DNA of 64,000 nucleotides. Source: Chitinophaga sancti (GTDB lineage Bacteria; Bacteroidota; Bacteroidia; Chitinophagales; Chitinophagaceae). The stretch covers positions 744,001 to 808,000 of the forward strand of contig NZ_CP139972.1 of the NCBI RefSeq assembly GCF_034424315.1. Direction: 5' to 3'. Of this stretch, positions 16,727 to 26,800 are shown in pieces; the first letter of the stretch is position 1, and every line of letters begins with the position of its first letter. The position numbers were made by a program, and so were the translations under genes. The notes under the pieces were generated by a model, which worked only from the letters and a program-made list of their open reading frames with translations, did not search any database and had not been told where the DNA came from.

Positions 16727-18028
16727 ATGAAGAATTATCTGTTGTTGACCATAGGGGCATTATTTCAAAGCTGCTTAGTTTTTGCGCAGCAGGGTTCCCT
16801 CACGGTACTGAAAGATATCACACTCATAGATGGCAGCGGCGCGGCTGTACGCCAACATGCGAATATGGTGATCCAGGCAGATAAAGTAGTTTCCTTTCCG
16901 GATACCAAACACCTGCCTAAAAATGCCAGGCGCATTAACATGAACGGGAAAACGGTCATGCCGCTGCTCATCAATGCCCACGGGCACCTGGGCCTGATAA
17001 AAGGCAATACAGCTACCGCCAATAATTACACGGAAGAAAATGTAAAACGGCAGCTGGAACAATATCTTCACTACGGCATTGGCGCTGTATTGAGCATGGG
17101 TACCGATCAGCCTCTGATCTGGCCTCTCCGCGATTCCTCACAAAAAGGCAGTATACCCGGTGCCACTATCTACACGGCCGGCTATGGTTTTGGGGCTAAC
17201 GGTGGTTTACCTCCCGGCGCATTTGGGATGCATATTCAACGACCCCTTACCCCTGAAGCGGCCGAGGCAGCTATGGAACAACTGGCTGCCCTGCATCCTG
17301 ATTTCGTAAAGATCTGGGTGGATGGTAATCCCAAAGTAAGTCCCGATATTTATAAAGCCGTCATCGAAACCGCACATGCACATCATATCAAAGTAGCCGC
17401 ACACGTCTATTTCCTCGAAGATGCGCGCAGCCTGGTTACAGCGGGCATCGACCTGCTGGCACACAGCATCCGGGACCAGGTAGTCGATGATGCCTTTATT
17501 CACCTCATGAAGGGAAAAGGTACCTACTATATTCCCACGCTCTCTTTAGACAAATACAATTTTACATACGGCCCCCAACAGCCGGACTGGATCAATGATC
17601 CGTTTTTTATCAATTCCCTTGAACCCGGTGTTTACGATGAATTAAAAAGTATGCCCCAGAAAAATGACAGGGATAGGGAAAAGAAAATCAAAGCATTCAA
17701 CATCGCTACTACCAATTTGCGTAAATTGGACAGTGCAGGCATCCCCATTTGTATGGGTACAGATTCTGGCGCACAGCCCACACGTGCACAGGGCTTTTCT
17801 GAGCACCTGGAATTGCAGCTGATGGCCGAAGCCGGACTGACCCCATTAAAGGTGATCACCTGTGCTACCGCCAACGGAGCCCGTTTGCTGAACGGCGCAC
17901 ACAAAGAAGGCATATTAATACCAGGAAATAAAGCGGATTTTATGATACTCGATGGCAATCCCGCCCAGGATATAAAAGCTACCCGCAGTATCAAAGCAAT
18001 TTGGAAAAATGGAAAGGAAATAAAATGA
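16727..18028 (+). CDS. Secreted amidohydrolase
   Basis: This 433-residue protein is a metal-dependent amidohydrolase of the imidazolonepropionase/prolidase-like group. A signal peptide ends LVFAQ near residue 21, so it acts in the periplasm. Metal ligands can be placed: His85 and His87 (NAHGHLG), a likely carboxylated Lys195 (FVKIWVDG), His226 (AAHVY), His246 (LAHSIRD) and Asp346 (MGTDSG). The C-terminal AxxNGARLL...G.ADFMILDGNP strand set is complete. The stop overlaps the start of the next gene (ATGA), so the two are translationally coupled. The substrate is unknown; small peptides or cyclic amides are usual for this group. Confidence 0.88.
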   Translation: MKNYLLLTIGALFQSCLVFAQQGSLTVLKDITLIDGSGAAVRQHANMVIQADKVVSFPDTKHLPKNARRINMNGKTVMPLLINAHGHLGLIKGNTATANNYTEENVKRQLEQYLHYGIGAVLSMGTDQPLIWPLRDSSQKGSIPGATIYTAGYGFGANGGLPPGAFGMHIQRPLTPEAAEAAMEQLAALHPDFVKIWVDGNPKVSPDIYKAVIETAHAHHIKVAAHVYFLEDARSLVTAGIDLLAHSIRDQVVDDAFIHLMKGKGTYYIPTLSLDKYNFTYGPQQPDWINDPFFINSLEPGVYDELKSMPQKNDRDREKKIKAFNIATTNLRKLDSAGIPICMGTDSGAQPTRAQGFSEHLELQLMAEAGLTPLKVITCATANGARLLNGAHKEGILIPGNKADFMILDGNPAQDIKATRSIKAIWKNGKEIK

Positions 18029-19302
18029 AATTAAACAGAAAGATCTTTGCTTCTGGCCTCGTCACAGGGCTATTGGCCACCACAATGACCTTTGCGCAAC
18101 ACAAGAGCAAGCATTACCACAAGCCGGTGGCAAAACCGAAAACAACTTTGTCTGCCGGTCTGTCATTCACAGCTACACAGCAGATCCAGATCAGGAAGTC
18201 TTTTTACTTTTTGTATATGCTGGAAAGGAAAGGCGAACCCCACGATATTGTACAGAAAGATGCAGTGTTCAATACCGTCGCAGCTGAGAGAGCTACGCGT
18301 TTACAGTCGGCCCTCAGCAGCTGTAAAGATGCGGCTTGTATAGGCCAGGCCCTTGAATGGACGCCCGGCGAAATCAGCAGGGTGGGAGATGAGCTGGTAC
18401 GGCTGGTGAACACCAACAGTGATATGACTGAAATGGTGCAACGCCTGAAAGTAGTGAACCGTTACCCGGTATATGATGCATACCATGATACTGCGTATAT
18501 CCGTCAGGTATGGACTGATGTAGTAGCTGGTATGAACCACATTTACGCCGTGTACTTACAGGGCGAGAGTCCGCGTTATGCTGCAATAGACAGTGCATCC
18601 CTGCAGCCTGCTGATTTACCAAAAATTAAGGCGGGTCTGCAGCGCAACATAGGCGGTGCTTTCTATCGTCAGTCATTGCAGGCGGCATTGACAGCGCTGG
18701 ATGTAAATGGCAGGGATGAGGCAACCCGTTATGAACCCCTGTATGCTGGCAGTAATGCAGCGGCTTTTAAAAGAGCAAGACTGGTTTATTGGAATGCCTA
18801 TAAATATAGTGTGATCCTGGTGCCTGGCGCAGGTCCCGGAAAGAAAGGACAAAGCCTGGATTCTACCGGTGTGTATCGTTGCAAGCTGGCAGTAGAAGCT
18901 TATAATAATAAACTGGCGCCCTATATCGTAGTGTCTGGCGGACACGTACATCCGTACAAGACGCCCTATTGTGAAGCGGTGGAAATGAAGAAGTACCTGA
19001 TGACAAAACTGGATATTCCGGATAGTGCAATTATTATAGAGCCGCATGCAAGACATACGACCACGAATATTCGTAATACCGAGAGGCTGATGTACCTGTT
19101 TAATATGCCACCTTCAAAACCGGGGCTGATTATCACAGATCCGATGCAGTCGCTGATGATTGAAAAGATGGCTGCACGGTTTGTGAAGGAAATAGGGTAT
19201 GTACCTTATAAGGAAATGGAGAGAGTGGATAATACAACGAATCGTTTCCTGCCGGATGAAAAGGCATGGCAGGAGGACCCGAATGATCCGCTTGATCCGT
19301 GA
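18025..19302 (+). CDS. YdcF/DUF218-family exported protein
   Basis: This 425-residue protein begins at the ATG at 18025, which overlaps the preceding stop as ATGA; a TTG at 18001 is less likely. A signal peptide ends TMTFAQ. The first half is helical and of unknown function. The second half is a DUF218 (ElyC/SanA/YdcF) domain: SVILVPGAGPGKKGQSLD, the YIVVSGGHVHPY strand-loop, an acidic segment around CEAVEMKKYLM, and IIIEPHARHTTTNIRNTERL. DUF218 proteins are linked to envelope and vancomycin-resistance functions in enterobacteria. The translational coupling suggests that it works with the amidohydrolase, perhaps on a cell-wall or peptide substrate. That last point is inference. Confidence 0.85.
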   Translation: MKLNRKIFASGLVTGLLATTMTFAQHKSKHYHKPVAKPKTTLSAGLSFTATQQIQIRKSFYFLYMLERKGEPHDIVQKDAVFNTVAAERATRLQSALSSCKDAACIGQALEWTPGEISRVGDELVRLVNTNSDMTEMVQRLKVVNRYPVYDAYHDTAYIRQVWTDVVAGMNHIYAVYLQGESPRYAAIDSASLQPADLPKIKAGLQRNIGGAFYRQSLQAALTALDVNGRDEATRYEPLYAGSNAAAFKRARLVYWNAYKYSVILVPGAGPGKKGQSLDSTGVYRCKLAVEAYNNKLAPYIVVSGGHVHPYKTPYCEAVEMKKYLMTKLDIPDSAIIIEPHARHTTTNIRNTERLMYLFNMPPSKPGLIITDPMQSLMIEKMAARFVKEIGYVPYKEMERVDNTTNRFLPDEKAWQEDPNDPLDP

Positions 19303-19315
19303 TGGAATTTATAAT

Positions 19316-19362
19316 ATGCTTCCTGCCTGCCTGTCGTACAGCGCTGGCAGGAAGCATTTTTA
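19316..19362 (+). terminator. Terminator after YdcF-family gene
   Basis: ATGCTTCCTGCC (19316-19327) and GGCAGGAAGCAT (19346-19357) form a perfect 12-bp stem with an 18-nt loop, followed by TTTTTATG. It ends the cystathionine enzyme-amidohydrolase-YdcF transcript. Confidence 0.85.
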
Positions 19363-19379
19363 TGATAGCGGCGGAGTGT

Positions 19380-19436
19380 CTTTATTTTGTAACAACAGGG
19401 TCCTTATGCAATAAGCAGCGCGGCTTTATTTTGTAA
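19380..19436 (-). repeat. Copy of the symporter gene's last codons
   Basis: The 13-mer CTTTATTTTGTAA (plus strand) occurs at 19424-19436, where it covers the final codons and stop of the symporter gene, and again exactly at 19380-19392, 44 bp further downstream. In the transcribed direction both read TTACAAAATAAAG, ending in Thr-Lys-stop. Confidence 0.6.
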
Positions 19437-20664
19437 GTTCCGCTTCCTGCTCTCTTATCCAGTTCTTCCCTTTCAGCACCCTCGTCACCAGCATGGCCGC
19501 CACCGAATCCCCCGTTGCATTCAGCACCGTTGCCAGCGGATCTACCAGCGTACCCACGATCATCACCGCCGGCAAAGCCGCCACCGGGAACCCATACACA
19601 GACATCACCAGCAGCTCCCCGATGTACCCGCCATTCGGCACACCCCCTTCCACAATACTCACGATCACCGTAATGCCCAGTGCAAGCAGGATCGTATCCA
19701 CTCCTGAAAAATCCCTGCCGAACAGCGCAAACACCACCCCGATCTTCACAATAGAAGAAATACTGGAGCCATCCTTATGCAAGGTGGCACCTAATGGCAC
19801 CACCACATTATTGATCGCCTCCGGTACCCGCATTTTCTTTGCCGCCTCCAGGTTTGCCGGGATGGTCGCAATACTGCTGCAAGAGCCCAGCGCAGTGAGT
19901 GTAGGTACAATATTATATCGCCAGTAATAAAGAATACCTTTCCAGCCGCCGGCAATAAACGCGTAGATGCTAAAGCCAAGAACGAAGTAAATAATACCAA
20001 AGCCATAATAGATCTTCATGGAACTGGCATAGGTAACAAACAACTGCGGACCCAGCTCTGCAATCTGGCAGGCAAAGTAAACCCCCAGGCCCAGTGGCGC
20101 CATCACCATAATAATATCAAGAAAGCGCTTCATGACCGCATTAGCAGACACCAGGAAGTTTCTGAAGGGTATCCCTTCCTCACCCGCTTTCAGGGTCGCA
20201 AAGCCCGTAATAGCAGCAAATATGAGCAATGGCAGCATGTTCTTCCTGGACAGGAGTGAAAAGAACTCCTCCGTCGTGAGCAGGCGTACTACCTGGTTGC
20301 CCCAGTTACCCGCATCCTTCATTTCGGGCAGTGTGCCTGGTACAGATACCACTGCCTCCAGCGGGAAGAACCAGATCACCACGATCGTGCAAAAAGCGGA
20401 TATTAATATAGTAGACAAAAATACCAGGCCCATGGCAGACATGATCTTGCCTAGTTTCTGACCGGGATCGATATTGGCAATGGCGGCACTGATGGCAAAA
20501 AATACCAGGGGTACCACCGCGATAAAGATCAGGTTGAGGAAAATATCCCCGATAGGTTTCAGGACCAGTACCTGTTTGCCCAGGCTCAGCCCCATGATAC
20601 TACCGGTGATGATCCCTCCCAGCAAAAGCAGGATGCTGCTATAGTTCTTGAATAATTGGCGCAT
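19426..20664 (-). CDS. Dicarboxylate/amino-acid:cation symporter (DAACS family)
   Basis: This 412-residue membrane protein belongs to the glutamate/aspartate/C4-dicarboxylate symporter family (GltP, DctA). It has eight helices with two re-entrant hairpins. The first hairpin shows the serine-rich motif as ALGSCSSIATIPANLEAAKK, and helix 7 carries PLGATLHKDGSS, where the usual family sequence is closer to GATINMDGT. The second hairpin region is VEGGVPNGGYIGELL and helix 8 contains NATGDSVAAML. The substituted helix-7 motif and the short length suggest a divergent substrate, so I do not assign one. It is a single gene on the minus strand, divergent from the sodium:solute symporter. Confidence 0.88.
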   Translation of the reverse strand: MRQLFKNYSSILLLLGGIITGSIMGLSLGKQVLVLKPIGDIFLNLIFIAVVPLVFFAISAAIANIDPGQKLGKIMSAMGLVFLSTILISAFCTIVVIWFFPLEAVVSVPGTLPEMKDAGNWGNQVVRLLTTEEFFSLLSRKNMLPLLIFAAITGFATLKAGEEGIPFRNFLVSANAVMKRFLDIIMVMAPLGLGVYFACQIAELGPQLFVTYASSMKIYYGFGIIYFVLGFSIYAFIAGGWKGILYYWRYNIVPTLTALGSCSSIATIPANLEAAKKMRVPEAINNVVVPLGATLHKDGSSISSIVKIGVVFALFGRDFSGVDTILLALGITVIVSIVEGGVPNGGYIGELLVMSVYGFPVAALPAVMIVGTLVDPLATVLNATGDSVAAMLVTRVLKGKNWIREQEAELTK

Positions 20665-20756
20665 AAGGATGTAATTTATAAAAAAAACAGGATGGACAAA
20701 ATCGGATCATTCCGGGGTTAATTTCATACCAAATAAAAAATATTTCAATTTTTAAA

Positions 20757-20784
20757 TGTAAAATTGACAATTATTACTATCTTG
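20757..20784 (+). promoter_or_regulatory. Likely AraR box and promoter of symporter
   Basis: TGTAAAATTGACA (20757-20769) matches the motif in front of araR exactly, and matches the one before araB at all but two positions (TGTCAAACTGACA). A TATCTTGC box, close to the TAnnTTTG -7 element, follows at 20778. The site would sit between the -33 and -7 elements, as expected for repression. Confidence 0.65.
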
Positions 20785-20840
20785 CTTGCCGATGAAAAAT
20801 TGCCCGTTGAGAAACTAGACACCGTAACATTCCACATAAT

Positions 20841-22538
20841 ATGAATAAACTAGCCAACATTGACTACATCATTTTCGTAGTCTATTTCCTGGTAGTTGCC
20901 TCTTATGGTTACTGGATTTACCTCCGGAAAAAGAAGGCGACTATGAGTACCAAAGATTTCTTCCTGGCCGAAGGATCGCTTACGTGGTGGGCCATAGGTG
21001 CTTCCCTCATTGCCTCTAATATTTCAGCAGAACAATTCATTGGGATGAGTGGCAACGGCTTCTCTGTCGGCATCGCCGTATCTGCCTATGAATGGATTGC
21101 AGCCGTAGCCCTCATTATCGTGGCGGTCTGGTTTATTCCCGTTTACCTGAAGAACAAGATTTACACCATGCCACAGTTCCTCAAGACCCGTTACAATGAA
21201 ACGGTGGCTCTGATCATGGCTGTATTCTGGTTGTTCCTTTATGTGTTCGTTAACCTGACCTCTATCCTCTTCCTCGGTGCCCTGGCCATCAATAACCTGG
21301 TAGGTGCGGAACATTTCCACATCATTATGGTTGCACTGGCTGCATTTGCACTGCTCATCACCCTGGGTGGTATGAAAGTGATTGGTTATACTGACGTGAT
21401 CCAGGTAGTGGTGCTCATCATTGGTGGCCTGGCTACAACCTGGCTGGCACTCACCATGGTAAGTGAACACTTTGGTCTTGGCAAAGATGCACTGGCTGGT
21501 TTTAATGCACTCATGAAAGATTCTCCTGATCACTTCGAGATGATCCTGAAGAAACCTGGTCCCGGCGCTTCACAGGAATACATCAACCGTTATCTCTTGT
21601 TGCCTGGTATCACTATCTATTTTGCAGGTCAGTGGATCATCAACCTGAACTACTGGGGATGTAACCAGTACATCACGCAGCGTGCACTGGGTGCGGATCT
21701 GAAGACAGCCCGTAATGGTATTCTCTTTGCTGGTCTGATGAAACTGATGATGCCTGTGATCGTGATGCTGCCTGGTATCGCCGCTTATGTATTGTTTAAG
21801 AACGGTGGGCTGCAGGGCGAAATGGCACCGGGTGGTCAATTCAATGCGGACAATGCTTATTCCGCAGTACTGACCTTCCTGCCGAATGGTTTGAAAGGCT
21901 TATCCCTTGCTGCGTTGACCGCTGCTATCGTAGCATCACTGGCAGGTAAGGCAAATAGTATTTCAACTATCTTTACACTGGACGTTTACAAGAAATATAT
22001 CAACAAAGAAGCCGACGAGAAAAAACTGGTATGGACCGGTCGCCTGACGATTGTAGTGGCTATGCTCGTAGCCATTGCCTTTACATGGAATGACCTGTTA
22101 GGTATCGGTGGCGCAGGCGGCTTTACCTTTATTCAGAAGTATACGGGTTTCATCAGCCCGGGTGTGTTCGCCATGTTCCTGCTCGGTATGTTCTGGAAGC
22201 GTACCACCGGAGCCGCTGCAGTAGCGGGTATCGTAACAGGCTTTGTATTGTCAGTTGTTTTCAATAACTATGCAGCAGAATGGTTTGGTCATGAAACGTG
22301 GTTGTACACCGCCTTCCTGAACAGCAAGGGCGTATATGAAATTCCTTTCCAGATCTGTATGGGATGGGCCTTCTTCTTTACGCTGGTGGTAATGGTGGCA
22401 TTGAGCCTGGCAGGACCAAAGATCAATCCGAAAGCTTTCCACCTGGATAAGGCAATGTTCAGGTTAGCTCCGTCTACAATCGTGTTGATTGTAATGACAC
22501 TGCTGATCCTGAGCGCACTGTACATCCGCTTCTGGTAA
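20841..22538 (+). CDS. Sodium:solute (sugar) symporter, SSS family
   Basis: This 565-residue protein is a sodium-coupled transporter of the SLC5/vSGLT type with about 14 membrane helices. Family segments include DFFLAEGSLTWWAIGASLI, NISAEQFIGMSGNGFSVGI, the NYWGCNQYITQRALGA loop and the sodium-site helix LAALTAAIVASLAGKANSIS. These resemble the sugar branch of the family. The shared 13-bp motif in its promoter, found also before araR and araB 10 kb away, suggests that it imports L-arabinose. That assignment is inference from the motif and family. A strong terminator follows the gene, so it is monocistronic. Confidence 0.9.
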   Translation: MNKLANIDYIIFVVYFLVVASYGYWIYLRKKKATMSTKDFFLAEGSLTWWAIGASLIASNISAEQFIGMSGNGFSVGIAVSAYEWIAAVALIIVAVWFIPVYLKNKIYTMPQFLKTRYNETVALIMAVFWLFLYVFVNLTSILFLGALAINNLVGAEHFHIIMVALAAFALLITLGGMKVIGYTDVIQVVVLIIGGLATTWLALTMVSEHFGLGKDALAGFNALMKDSPDHFEMILKKPGPGASQEYINRYLLLPGITIYFAGQWIINLNYWGCNQYITQRALGADLKTARNGILFAGLMKLMMPVIVMLPGIAAYVLFKNGGLQGEMAPGGQFNADNAYSAVLTFLPNGLKGLSLAALTAAIVASLAGKANSISTIFTLDVYKKYINKEADEKKLVWTGRLTIVVAMLVAIAFTWNDLLGIGGAGGFTFIQKYTGFISPGVFAMFLLGMFWKRTTGAAAVAGIVTGFVLSVVFNNYAAEWFGHETWLYTAFLNSKGVYEIPFQICMGWAFFFTLVVMVALSLAGPKINPKAFHLDKAMFRLAPSTIVLIVMTLLILSALYIRFW

Positions 22539-22623
22539 GATTTAATTTGTCTCTACAAGCTGTATGAACTCTTAGTAATTTTTGCAGATTACAGCTATTC
22601 AATAACGTGAACTATGATATACG

Positions 22624-22650
22624 AAGGTCGAATTCATTCGACCTTTTTTT
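22624..22650 (+). terminator. Terminator after sugar symporter
   Basis: AAGGTCGAA (22624-22632) and TTCGACCTT (22637-22645) form a perfect 9-bp stem with a TTCA loop and run into eight T residues. Confidence 0.9.
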
Positions 22651-22680
22651 TATTTTTCCCATAGTTCCGGATGAAGGGGA

Positions 22681-23220
22681 TTATTCAAGTTTCACTTCCC
22701 GCACGGTTTCATTCCCCGGCAGGTCCACTGCGATGATCCTGATAGATCCACCCGCTGGCAAACTGCCTACTGTATAGTGCCAGTCCACACCATTTCGCCC
22801 TAAAATCGCCTGACCTTTTTCCAGGATCGTAGCTGCAGCATCATACACCCTTACTTCCACTTCGGCTACCCTGAATTCATCTTTTGCAGTGACCACTACA
22901 GTATCAGCCTCAATGCTGACCTGCTGTACCTGTGGCGATTTATAGGCGTCTTTGATCGCCATATTATAGGCGTTCTGCCCCGGCCCGGCTTTGGATTGGT
23001 AGTAGGCTTTTATTTCCGGGTCTTTCAATATCATCTTTGCATAAGCAGCCGCTTCCTGCATCTTCATCCTGGCCAGCAACTGGTTCTGTGTTGGCTTATG
23101 CCTGGACTTACCGCGCTTTTTCGCAACGATCGTCTGCCCGTTTCTCTGATAAATTGTGATCTGATTACCCAGCGAACCGCTGATGAGCTGAAAGAGTACA
23201 TTGTCCTTAATAAGGGCCAT
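22681..23220 (-). CDS. Conserved-looking hypothetical protein
   Basis: This 179-residue protein starts most plausibly at MALIKDNVLF (ATG at 23220; an in-frame start nine bases upstream is possible). It has no signal peptide or membrane segment. The N-terminal half contains a basic stretch (AKKRGKSRHKPTQNQLLAR) and a helix (MQEAAAYAKMILKDPEIKAY). The C-terminal half is beta-rich, looking like a small immunoglobulin- or fibronectin-like fold (VEVRVYDAAATILEKGQAIL). I do not recognise the family and assign no function. It is a single gene convergent with the symporter and divergent from SusC. Confidence 0.7.
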   Translation of the reverse strand: MALIKDNVLFQLISGSLGNQITIYQRNGQTIVAKKRGKSRHKPTQNQLLARMKMQEAAAYAKMILKDPEIKAYYQSKAGPGQNAYNMAIKDAYKSPQVQQVSIEADTVVVTAKDEFRVAEVEVRVYDAAATILEKGQAILGRNGVDWHYTVGSLPAGGSIRIIAVDLPGNETVREVKLE

Positions 23221-23329
23221 AACAAACAATTAGTAGGTTAACAAAATGATACTAAAGCAAAGGTAAAGGTATACGTTGAATACAATCAATTTCCTGTGTG
23301 AAAACGGTATAAAATGAGTACTAATACAG

Positions 23330-23380
23330 CATGGTAATATCACTTAAATATCGATTGGATATTGAAGTGATATTACCATG
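23330..23380. repeat. Long near-perfect hairpin
   Basis: CATGGTAATATCACTT (23330-23345) and AAGTGATATTACCATG (23365-23380) are perfect 16-bp inverted repeats. Inside them AATATC and GATATT extend the stem after one mismatch, giving 22 pairs with a 5-nt loop. No T tract follows on either strand, so it is not a standard terminator. It lies 110 bp upstream of the hypothetical gene's start. Confidence 0.8.
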
Positions 23381-23407
23381 AACTTATAGTATAGGTATTG
23401 AGAAGGT

Positions 23408-23610
23408 TTGCCTCAATATTCAAGGTATGGCTGGCAGGGCGCTTTTCTACTTCGGGAGAGCCAGGATATGATCATTAAAAAGTGCTGCCCCCATATTTAA
23501 GGCATGGTCTGCAGGACGCTTTCTTACTTCGGGAGAGCCAGGATACGATCATTAAAAAGTGCTTGCCCCTTATTTAAGGCATGGTCTGCAGGGCGCTTCC
23601 CGGCTCCCCG
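23408..23610. repeat. 77-bp direct repeats, about 2.6 copies
   Basis: The string AAGG(C/T)ATGG with its surroundings recurs at 23422, 23499 and 23576, a period of exactly 77 bp. The unit includes ACTTCGGGAGAGCCAGGATA and GATCATTAAAAAGTGC. The third copy decays after about 35 bp. The repeats fill part of the 600-bp non-coding gap upstream of susC and contain no gene. Confidence 0.85.
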
Positions 23611-23829
23611 AAACTCCGCCACCCAATGCCCTGCTCCGGGAACGATTGCGTAAATAAACACGCGCAATTAGTTGTTCATTAGAAAATTAGCCGTTAAAAT
23701 TGTTAAAGAAGCATGAACAATTAGGAGGGACATTTTTGTAGCAGTTACCCGAAACTCTCCGATGGTAATATCAACCACAAGCACACGTCTATGAAATAGT
23801 TAAAAGATTCTAAACATTGAATTCCACTT
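23611..23829 (+). other. Upstream region of susC
   Basis: No gene is visible. AATTGTT and AACAATT form an inverted repeat around 23699-23723, and CATTTTTG at 23731 resembles a -7 element with one mismatch. I did not find the arabinose-operon motif here, so control of the SusC/SusD genes may differ from that of araBDA. Confidence 0.4.
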
Positions 23830-26800
23830 ATGAAAGGATTAATCTTCTTCATGACCATCCTCCTGGGATGTATGGAGGTGTTTGCCCAGTCGAATCAGAT
23901 TACTGGTACGGTCACCAGCAAAGAATCCGGCGATAAACTGCCGGGTGTGACCATCCGTATTAAAAACACCAATACGGGTACCCAGACTGATGCCGACGGA
24001 CAGTTTCGCCTCAAAGTACCCAATGGACAAACGGTCTCACTGGTATTTACTTATGTAGGTTACCAGACACTGACAGTGAACGCTTCACCTTCCAATGCGG
24101 TGAAGGCACAATTACAACTCGCCAACACCAACATGAACGAAGTCGTGGTGGTGGGGTATGGCACTGTTTCCAAAGGAAATTTTACCGGTTCCGCTTCCAG
24201 CCTCAATGCGCAGAAAGAACTGAAAGATGTGCCGGCCAATACCGTGGCCGAAGCACTATCCGGCCGGTTGGCAGGGGTGCAGGTGACAACCACGGAAGGA
24301 CGGCCCGGGGCAGATATCCTGATCCGCGTAAGGGGCGGCGGCTCCATCACCCAGGATAATTCTCCCCTCTACATCGTAGACGGGATCCAGGTAGAAAATG
24401 CCCTGTCCTTGTTGTCACCAACGGAAATACAAAGTATCGATGTACTCAAGGATGCCGCATCCACTGCCATCTACGGCGCCAGGGGTGCGAACGGCGTTGT
24501 GATCATCACTACGAAGGGAGGTAAAGACATGCCCACCCGCGTGACTTATGATGGCTACATGGGCGTACGCAGTATTGTCAATGTGCTTCAGGTGCTGTCT
24601 CCGTATGACTACGTGAAGTACCAGTACAAATTGTACAACTACCAGACTGACGACGATACCAAAAATGCCTTCAGGGATAAGTATGGCCGCTGGCAGGACC
24701 TGGAATTGTACAAACAGGTGCCGGCTACTGACTGGCAGGATGAAGTCTTTGGCCGCGATGCCACGAACAACACGCATACTGTTACCGTCAGCGGTGGTAA
24801 TAAAACCACCTCGTTCAATCTGACCCTGAACAATACGGCAGAAGACGGTATTATGCTGGAATCAGGCTATCGCCGTACTATGGCAGCTTTCCGCTTTGAT
24901 CATACTGCCAGCAAACGACTGAAAGTAGGGATCACCAGCCGTTACAGCCGGCAGCGCGTAGACGGTGTAGGTACGAGTAATACCGGTTCACAAGGCACTA
25001 ACCGCCTGCGCAATGCCGTGCGTTATAAACCCTTCATTGCCCCCGGCGATGAAGATGTAGTAGATGTATTCGATCCGGAATATGCAAACCTCACCAACCT
25101 CACTAATCCCGTATTGCTCGCACACAATGAACTGAAATACGACTATCGCAACGATGCTAACCTGAACGGATATCTGAACTTTACTATCCTGGATGGACTG
25201 AACTTTCGCAGTGTAGTTGGTTTTACCAGCACAGGAACGCGTACCAATACCTACAATGGTTACGTCACTTCCGTGGCACGTTCCAATGCGAATATGCCGG
25301 TTGTAACGATTGCCACCGGAGAGACCACGACCCTTACCAATTCAAACACGCTTACGTACAACAAAACCTTCAATAAACACCAGCTGGACCTGCTGGCAGG
25401 CCAGGAAATTTATATGCTGAAAGGGAATACCCAGAGCACAACTGTAAAATGGATGCCTGTGGATCTGTCACCAGACCAGGCCTTTGCAGGTATTCAAAAA
25501 GCGACACCCCCTACAGGGCAAATCCAGGATCCGCCTGCTACCAGCGTCACGCAAAACAGGCTGATCTCCTTTTTCGGCAGGGCGAACTACGGGTATAACA
25601 ACAAGTACCTGGCTACACTCACCCTGCGCTATGATGGCTCTTCCCGCTTTAGTTACGAAAATGGTTTTGCCGCATTTCCATCAGTGGCACTGGCATGGCG
25701 CGTGATCCAGGAAGATTTTATGCATAATATTCCCTGGCTCTCTGACCTGAAACTCCGCGCCACACTGGGTACTGCCGGTAATAACCGCATCTCTGAAGAC
25801 CTCTTCAAGACGATGTATGGTACCAGCACCAGCAGCTATGCATTTGATGAATCTGTAACACCGGGTACGGCTCCTTTGTCACTCGCCAACCCGAAACTGA
25901 AATGGGAAACAACGGTATCCCGCAACGTGGGCCTGGACTTTGCCGTGCTGGATAACCGGATCAGTGCATCGGTCGATTACTATTATAACAATACCCGCGA
26001 CCTGCTGCTGAATGTACAGATCCCGCCTACAGCGGGGTATAACCAGCAAATTCAGAACATCGGGAAAACACAGAATAAGGGGCTGGAATTGCAGGTAGCT
26101 GCAGTGGTGATCAACAAGAAGAAGATGACCTACAATGTGTCATTCAACATTGCAGCGAACAGGAATAAAATCGTGAGCCTGGGTACCGATCCTACCGGCG
26201 CAGCACTGAAATCTTACTATGCGCAATCCGGCTGGGTGAATAGTCTGAACGATTTCCTGGTGGAAGTCGGACAACCCATCGGGCAATTTTACGGGTATGT
26301 CACCGATGGTTTTTACAAGGTAGACGATTTCAGTTACGATGCCGCTACACAAAAATATACCCTGAAATCAGATGTGCCGAATACCAGTGCAGTCGCCCTG
26401 GGTAGCCGCGATCCACAGCCTGGCGACCTGAAACTGAAGAAGCTGTCGAAAGACAGTTCCAGGAATGTAGGGCTGAATGACAGGCAGGTATTGGGCAATG
26501 CACAGCCGAAGTTCTTCGGTGGATTCAACCAGCAGTTTACCTGGCGTGGATTTGACCTGAGTGTGTTCGTGAATTTCTCTTATGGCAACAAGGTCTACAA
26601 TGCTAATAAGATCGAGTTTACCACCACCTATCAATACAAGGATAATAACCTGCTGAAAGAAATGAAGGATGCCTGGAAATGGTATGATGACAATGGTGCG
26701 ATGGTGACAGATCCCGAGGCGCTGAAAGCGTTGAACAAGGATACAAAATACTGGTCTGCACCGGCGGGCAACTACTTCCTGCATTCCTATGCGATAGAGG

